Position numbers and translations under genes: made by a program. 64,000 nucleotides of DNA, taken from positions 18,321,937 to 18,385,936 of the forward strand of contig OZ018333.1 in assembly GCA_963969495.1 (NCBI GenBank). The letters run 5' to 3'. This document shows positions 10,801 through 19,800 of the stretch, piece after piece; the stretch's first letter is position 1, and the number at the start of each line of letters is the position of its first letter. The stretch comes from Ceratothoa steindachneri (Eukaryota; Arthropoda; Malacostraca; Isopoda; Cymothoidae). The notes below the pieces were generated by a model that worked only from the letters and a program-made list of their open reading frames with translations, made no database searches and was not told the origin of the DNA.

Positions 10801-13800
10801 GCTGAAAGGCACCGTCTGAACTTTACCTCAAGTGGCAGAGAACGCTTCAACGACAAGTTTACGCTTAGTGAGTTGCGTTTCGCTTCCGCTTAGTAGGCGA
10901 ACATCACTCCTGATCTCTTTATGATGTTCTGTATGCTATGCTTCAACACCAAGGTGAGTGAGAATTGGCCTTTTCGCGAGATTTATTTATCATGATCTGG
11001 ACAGAGGGTATTCTCACAGATTTCTGGCGAATGACTACATATAAGGGGGAGAGATCACTCTAACAAAGCTGGTTTTCGCCCAATTTCTCTAACCTACTGC
11101 TTGTTTTCCTGCACAGTGTAAGCCACCTGTCTTGTACAGAGTACGGCTTCTGCAAGTTCCAACTCACCTCAGATTCTCTGCTCCAACTGGAAAACCATAT
11201 CTGCGAGGCCTTCTTTGATAGACAGCATTACGGTAAGGTGTCTTTCGTTCGAGAGAAGGCCTATCATACCACATGAGATCGTCGATTCCGCGTACGAGGG
11301 AGTGGGTGGAGGTGCACTCCCCGGGTCAATAGGACAGGAAGAGAGCGTTCCGCAGAGAATTGCCCTCAGTGACACTGTTTGCCATGAGCATTACAGTATC
11401 ACATCCATGTCCGGACTATGTTATCGCTACACTCTACGTATACGATCTTTCGATCTCTATTGGTGCGGCCAGGATGACAATTATGGACCGTCGAGTCCAA
11501 CAATTATTGAACTGCATCTGTTCATTTGCAAAAGCACACAGGTTTCGACTTTCCTTTGCTAAGACTAGGGTATTGTAGTTCTGTGGCCATCCATGGCTTC
11601 ACCCCAACCTTGACTTCTATCTAAATGGGGCTCGTACGTAAGTGATGGACTCGCATCGTTTCTTTGGTAAATTTTTGACCTATACCTGGCCTGGGATGTC
11701 CATATTCGCAGCCTTAGAGTCTCCTGTACCCACGCCATGGACATGCTTCGTTTTATGACATTCAGCGGGGCTCTACCAAGTGCTGCGTATGTCTTAATGG
11801 GCGAGCTGGTACCAATACACCGCTCAGCAGACTAGGAAACGCTTGGTGCCTGGTCCAAACACTGGATCGTGTTCTGTAACTACTCACAAAGCTCCCTGAG
11901 TGCTCTCGAGGCATCTGCGCTGCCACGATTAGTGCGAGTGAGCCGGATATTCAGATTATCTCCTGGGATCATGGATAAGTAGTGATTGGTAGGGATGAGC
12001 GCGCCGATGACAGTGTCAAAAAGGTCCGCGAGGGCTCGTATACCAGATCATCGTTTCGTTCTTCCGTACTGCCTGGTAAAGATGGGAGACGGCCGAAGGG
12101 AAATTAAAGTTGCGTGTCATCGCGCCGAGACTGTTCCCTTGGCCGTACCCCTCCAATGCCTTTCCGGTTTCAGGTCGCTTTCTGTCGTCTCCGAATCGGA
12201 CACACTCGAGGGACGCACCGCCATCTGATACGGCGCACTGCGGCACATTCTTGTTGAATGTCCTAGTCTGGAGAATCTTCACGCACGTTATCTGTATCAG
12301 CAGTGTCGCTTCCTCTTGTCTCTTTTGCTCGGAACGGTTTCCTGCACTCATACTTGTGGATTATCTGACTCTTTTAAAGGAGGCTTGCCTCCTCCATTTT
12401 ATTTTACTCTGGTGTTGGGTGTATGCTCCGGCGTCGCAGCGTGCTTCATTTTGGCTTGTTTTTGTTTGGCTTTTTTTTTTGTCTATGTTTTAATTTTGCT
12501 TTTTGTTTTGTCCTTTTACGGCGGTTATTCCCTTGTCGTCAGTCGCCAAGAGTGACCTTTTAGTTATAATAAATCGACCAAAACTATTCGTCCAGAGTTC
12601 ATGAAGTCGAGTATAAAGGAAGGGTTACAAATACTAAACCTCCGCTTAGGCAAACCACCATGGAGTGACGTCAAAGGTAGAATAGAGATCATAAGAATTA
12701 TGCAATGTAATTTATTCGTACAAATCATCCTTTACATTCCATGTTCTGGCCAATTTAAAATCTTGAGAAAGCCTAAAGAAACTTATGATCCTAATAGTTT
12801 CATTTGGGCGGTTATGCATGTAGATAGATAAGTGATGAGTCTGGCAGCGATATAATTAAATTATATTAGTCCATTACTACTACATGGTAGGGTGAAGCCC
12901 CTAGAATACCTGTCAATTTTGACTGAACATTTCAGGCCTTGGTTCAAACACTTTCTTACTGGCGACGCCATCGTTCAGACATTAATACTCGCATTTACAT
13001 CCCCAGTGGGTACGGCGTTGGCCTGCTAACATCGCGGTACCGGATTCGATCCCGGTATGATCCCGCTGTGCTCAGCCCTGTACTGGAGTGGGTAGATCTT
13101 ACACACCTCATCGCACAAATGACTAATTACAATATTGCTTTCTTTCCTCGCCCATCTTCGCAGCACAACACGCGCGCGTTCGCACGCGCGCACACACACA
13201 CACACACCCACAATCACTCTCTCTCTCACACACTGTTTCAAGAAATCCTGCCGAGGGCTATCTATAGCCACATACCTCTGACGCGGAACAGGTCGCTCTG
13301 CCCTGGGGCGACGAAGGTTCCACCTGGACGCTGGTTGGTGTAAAAATCATGATACTTCCTGGCACCTCTCCCCAAGAGGACCAGCCCGTGGTGCCCTCGG
13401 GCTCACCAGCGATTGTCATACTAACCTTTATGTTTTTCATTATCCGGTCGGGATCCACTTGGATAAAGGTAGATTGGCGAACCACTATTACACCTCCAAA
13501 ACAGTGAAAAACTGGTTAGCAAATATATGAAAATGACTGAACAATTGCATTGCCTTCCCCTCCTCTCGCAGTGGCCATTCTTAATATAATCGAGCGTTTG
13601 CGTTGTCCATTGGAGCAGCAACTAAGGAAGTGATTGGCTCCACCAGCGTCCCTGAAAGGGCCGAGGCAACTTTGGATCAAGGAATGGGTTGCTCAAGGTG
13701 TTAAAGGAGGAACAGCTCCATATTAAAAATAAAATTGGGTTTCTATTATTTTTTTCCAATCTCCCTTATATAAAAAGGGTTGAACACTACAAAACAACAG

Positions 13801-16800
13801 AATGATAGTCTTTCTCACAGTAAAATTATTCACCTCACACGGGCACGAATCAAGCAAACACTACTACTAAACCATGAAATAAATCCGTGGACTTGATGGC
13901 GTCGAGGCACTTGCGGGTAACTCCACGGGTGAAGTCTTGGCGAAATGGCACACAACTTTGGATTGCCGTCGACCATCTCCCATTTTATTTGTCATGCATC
14001 CCTCCTGATTCTTGCCACCAGAAAGAAGAAAACGCTGGACCGGTTGCCCATTCTTTGCAGACTGATAGGCGCCCTCATTTCCAGCTAGCTTTACATGGTT
14101 AGGAACCCACCCAAAGACAATCTTGACATCCTCCCGCCTCGTAGCAGCCGTGACAACACGGCCACTGCGAACCAAGTGGCACAGAGATTCCAATGTTTCG
14201 AGGGCCTTCGAGGCTTGGGCGCCATAACGGACGCAGAGGCGTGAAAGGCGACCCCCTCTTTGGATTTGTAGCCCGTCTTGCACTAGTATGGCTTCAGCTT
14301 GATACGATATGTGCTTTAGTCGAACGTTGTTTCCCTGGTACTGCAGAAACTGTGGTAACAGAGGTGTAGCGACAAACACTTTCAAGGCGGCGTCCTAGTA
14401 AGAACCAACGGCTCCACCGACGCGAGCCTTTACATCGAATTCTCGAAAGTGTTGCCTTGCCTTAAATCGAATGGCATCCTCCTGCGGCATAGGCACGATC
14501 GAGATCGGCCGCGTATGGTATTAGAGCCGTTAACCACGTAGAGAAACGGGCTCACACGTACACCGTCAGGCAAGCGACATCTGCACAAACTTCCACTCTT
14601 TCCACCTTTTTACTAACCTCAATTGCATCTTAGGGTCAGCTGCTTCGTAATTCTGTAATATTGTCAGTATTTTTCTATTGGAATTCCTGGCTATGGCCTT
14701 TTTGCAACGTCTATGTCGTTTTCGCTTTTCCTTTCAGACGGGTAAGGCGAGACTTCATATTTGCCCTGCTTTGTCTCATGCCAAGTATTTTAGTCCTTTT
14801 CCGATTAGGAACTTCCTTCCTGGGTATGAATGGCAAGATATTTTGATATAGCCCATTTCCTTGTGACTGTCTCTCCCCTGCCCTTTGCATATAGATTGGT
14901 TCCCTACCCCTACCTTCCCTTTTCGTGTGAATGGGAGTGTACTTCCTTTCCTGCCACAACTAGTTTGGGGTTATTTTGTCCACCCATGCATTCCTCATTC
15001 CTCCAGGTGCGGCGGGAAGTTGCGATTAAAGGTCCCTCAGAAGGGAGCGCTGACGTCAAGCACTGAACTCCGGCACTGGGGTGTTAGCGAGGGTTCCTGG
15101 CCCCCTTATGCAGCCGCCCCACTCAGTGCCAACCAAGCCGATGTCATTCACCTCTGGAACGCAATCACCTTAGAACCCGGCCCTCACCACACTGTTAAGG
15201 TGCGTAGTCTGTGTCCGAAATTCTCCTGGAGCATATTTCTAATAAGTCGAGACCAACGAAGTCATCTCGCTAGAAAGTTCATAAACTGGTGAATTCGGGA
15301 AAGTGAAATTGTGTGGACGCTACATAGCCCGAGTAAAAAGATTCTTTGAGATGGTATGGTATGGAGAGAATATGACTACATATAAGTGGTGGACCTAAAA
15401 CCCTTCGTCCAGGGTATTTAGTCTTAAGGAACAAAGTGTACAAGAACTAAAAGGTAAGAACCACTCCTCACACATTGACCTCCTAAGTAACGTCACCAGC
15501 TTTATTTTTCCGGGATACTCGTCTCTTTTTCTTTTTTTTTACTCGATATTTTCTTGCCCAGGTGAGTTCGTTCGCTCCATCATCGGTGAAACCACTCTGC
15601 ATTTCTGCCCCAGGGTCTTCCCCTCAGCCGGGACAGAGGCGATATCCGAAGAGGAGCATTACCCGAAAGAACTACCTCGAGGAAGCTTACATCAGGGATG
15701 ACGAATTCATTTGTGAGTTGCCTCCCCGAAGGAAAGATTCGTTCCTTGGTTGTATAGTATATGGTTTTTCATGGGATTTATTTTCTGTTAATAAATCAGC
15801 CTAAATAGCGTTTCGAAAACCATAACCATAAATTTGTTTGGTCGAAGTTTTCGCCTGCTAGTTTTTAGGCCTAAGACGAAAGCGAAATAAATTTTGAAAT
15901 AATGAACTGGGTTTTAAGAAAAACAATTAAACAAATATAAATATATTCACAGAATCAACGAATGTACAATGAGATAAGTTGGATTAGGTATACAATGTAA
16001 GATATGGTAAAATATGATTTACAGTAACAAAATGTTAAGAGAAATGAAGTACGTGAAATAAATATGAAATGATATGGTGACTATGATGGACTGAATTGGG
16101 GCTGCAATATGAGAAGTAAATAGAATAAGGACCTACTCTCGTATGGTCGTTTACAGAGAATTGTGAGGATGTGGAATTAATTAAGTATGATTTGTTTGGA
16201 GGTAAATGACTAATTGTAGAAGGAATGATTACCGACCTTTATAGGGAGAATGTCGAGAGTCGAATGGGTAAGAATAGTGTGCTATTTGGTCGAGCTGAAA
16301 GCGTGTGTTTGTTTGTTTGTGTGTGAAATTTTAAGAGATGATGTTTGAAACAGTAGTACGTTAAATGAATTGACAAGTAAGATAAATGAATTAATTAATT
16401 ATTAAGTTGTACATAAAATATGATTTAATTTACAAAGATTAAGTAAAGTAATTGAACGATTTAATTGAAAAAAATAAAATAATTGCATGATATGAATTTT
16501 ATATAATAATTGATGTATATATATATTTAAGTTTCCCAGGAGGTTTTTATTATAGGAATGCCCAGAGGGCATTGCTATAGTTGGGTCACTCGGATTTCGG
16601 GATAAACTAGAGCCCATTCGAGGGGTGAGCAATGAACTCATTCGGTTTCGCGATAAACGAGAGCCCATTCGAGGGGTGAGCAATGAACTCATTCAGATTT
16701 CGCGATAAATGAGAGCCCATTCGAGGCGTGAACAATGAACTCTCTGGTCCATTGTTTCGAAGTGGAACTGACCACTCCCTCTCGTATTCCAGATTGCGAC

Positions 16801-19800
16801 GAATGCAACCAGGACTTCGAGGGGGGTTGTCCCTTGCATCCTCTTTTGCTTCTCCGAAACACCGAGGTATGAATGACCCTGACTGAAGTTTTCGATTCAA
16901 TATGAGATTGTCTCTTTTTGTTCTTCGACTGCCTCTCTTATTTCGATCGCTCCAGGGTAGGGCGATCCATTTGATGCATTGGATGGAGGTTAATGGGAGA
17001 ACCGAAAGAGAAGACCGAGCGGGAAACACGGCCCCTTAATTATATGCGAAACGTGGTTCCAACACGATATCAGCGTGTCTAAAATGATTCTGTCGCTCCT
17101 ATGTGTGTATCATGAGTTTCTTTTGTATCAACAGAGACCGCGAGACGGTAGTGATCAAAACCGCGGGAAGACATCGACACCTTGGCCACTCTCTATATGC
17201 ATGTCAAAAGTGACCGGGGCTGGAAACGGTGTCTGGACCGATGCTTACCTTCCTCGTGGGCTTCTGTTTGGACCCTACGAGGGTCGGGTCATTAATCATG
17301 TCCCTAAAGGAAAGGAGTCTGGGTACGGTTGGAAGGTTAGTAGCAGCCGATTTCCTTTGGGCTAAGAGCATGGGGTCTAGTGGGCGAAGCATCACAAGGG
17401 ATTTTCGCTCTTAAATGTCTTTCAAACATTTACAAAGGCCATTGACTAATACATTTTACGACAGATTCGGGACAAGTCTTATCCCGCTAAGTGTATCGAT
17501 GCCATGGACTCTTCCATCAGTAATTGGCTCCGTTTCGTGAACTGCTCCCGCACATACCCTGAGACCAACCTAGTCGCCTTCCAGTTCAAAGGAGATATAT
17601 ACTACAAGACGATCACTGAAGTTAACAGGTACCATGTTACGCACTGCGGTACCTTGATACCCTATAATGAGTCGCTACCTTTACAAGTAACTTTCTTAGA
17701 CAGCTAGCGATATCAACACACAGTAAAGAGGAAATTTTCTGTATGGTCGTAAAACCTAGTTGTGAGAGAGAGGAGGTATGATAGCAGGACAAAGATAGGT
17801 TTTTCACAAATTCTGTCAAAACCTAGCAAAAGGGTTCGAATTCTTAATAATATGCTTATGGGGGGACTTTGATGCGTTCTAGCGATATGTGGTTCATGAG
17901 TTTGTATAATATTCTAATCCCCGTTTTTGTTCCCTGCTCTTTCTTAGTATCTCTCTTCGCCAACTTTCTTAAAGAGTTTTAAGCCTTAAATAATAAGCAC
18001 TACCTTCACAAATTGAAGCAAAAAGGCATGTGGGCAATCACGAGAGGGGCTTCTTATGGGGAAACCTACCATACAGCGTCAGTATTAGTCTACAATTGCA
18101 GAGGCACGGAACTGATGGTGTGGTACGGCGACGATTACGGGAAGGAACTGGGCTACTCCCTTGACGGGCACGAAGGTAAGAGACTCTATAGCCAAGGGAA
18201 GATTGGGAGTCGCTTTATAGTCTCGTGAATGGTTACCGAATCATTCGTGCGGAGATATTCAAAGAAGTGCAAACTGTTAAAAGCATTGATTTGTCCAAGT
18301 GTACGGTTTAGTACCCTCTCCGGTTCACCCTTAACAACAGCCTGGTGTGTCCGTCCCTTCCATATCCTTTGCGGTGTACCTGAAGGGGAAAAAGTGTTAT
18401 CGTTGTTTTGATGGGGGTAACAATAAAGGTCGGAATCATTTAAAAAAAAAAATTGTTTTGATCCACTATCCTCTCTTCCGCCCAATACTAAACTGTTCAT
18501 TTTCAATACGTCGATCTGGAATGATCTGGAACAGATAGAATTTAGAATCTAATATGCATTGGCGAATAGGTGATAAAATGAGAGATCGGATCAACCGAAA
18601 TTTAGGCTGGAATTAGATAAAAACGTAAGGAGAATGTGGTGGGTTTCTGTGCTGAAGGAATTGGCGAACACGGTGTTTTATTACAAATATTACCGTTATT
18701 ACACATGACTTGGGCAAAGAAAGGAGGGTGATTGAAAGAGTATGATTGATCTGTTACTGTGGGATGTGAAAACTGAAAGTATGAATATAAGACTATCTAA
18801 CCAAGGTTATACTGTGTAAAGTAAAATTGTGTGTGGATGAAATAACGCGAGTAGGGTATAAATAAGAAAATCAAAAGTAAAAAAAGTGTTGAATCAGAAA
18901 GAGAGCGGGAAGTAGATGCAAATTGTTTGAATAAGATTAAGTAATTTAACTCGTGTATAGAGCAAATGTAGAAATAATTTAAAGAAGTAATAATGAGTAG
19001 CACATGCAAGAGATGCATTTTGGTGTGCTAGAGCTGAAAAGAGAAAGCGGAATGTTGAATAGTCGAGTGAAAATGTGGAAATGGCTCCGTACTTGCTGAT
19101 GATTGCTCGCTTCTCTTTATTCACAGACACCCAGTCTCTTCCTCTCATGTCTGGTGAATTCTCAGCATTCTTCTCTGACAATATAGTTCATATTCGATCT
19201 CTGAATCTCTCCGCCTATATTATTCGATACCTGCAGTTTTCAGTTCGTCATCATCTGCGAACGTTTTGCCATTCAAGAATTTCTGAAGTGACTGGAATAG
19301 ATGGTAGTCTGTTGGCGCCAGGTCTGGCGAGTACGGTGAGTGAGGGAGAACTTCACAGCCCAACTCCAGGAGTTTTTCACGCGTATGACTTGTAACGTGT
19401 GGTTGGGCGTTATCACCAAGAAATATGACATCAGTCAATACTGGTTGTTTTTGCACAATTGTATCTTGCACCTGATGCTGTTGCTGACTGCATAAATGAG
19501 CGTCGATAAACTGAATACGTTCTAACATTTCCCAGTAAAGCACTTCCTTCGCATCCCACCAGACAAACCATAAGCTTCATTTGATGTCGGTGGGCCTTTG
19601 CCTGAAGTTGTGCAGGTGAACTTTTGTCTGTCCAGCTTCTTTTGCGTGTCCTATTTGAGTGTAGATACCATTTCTCATCTGCAGTAACCACTTCGTTTAG
19701 CCAATCAAAACGACATTTCTTAGACAGTAGTGTCATGTAGGCGTCTCTGCGGCGGCGCTGACGGTCGAGGTCGGTCAGTTTACTTGGTATCCATATGTCC

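Noticed and set aside
13001..13065. Functional tRNA gene
   Set aside because: The A- and B-box-like motifs are present, but no complete acceptor stem or cloverleaf can be drawn by eye.
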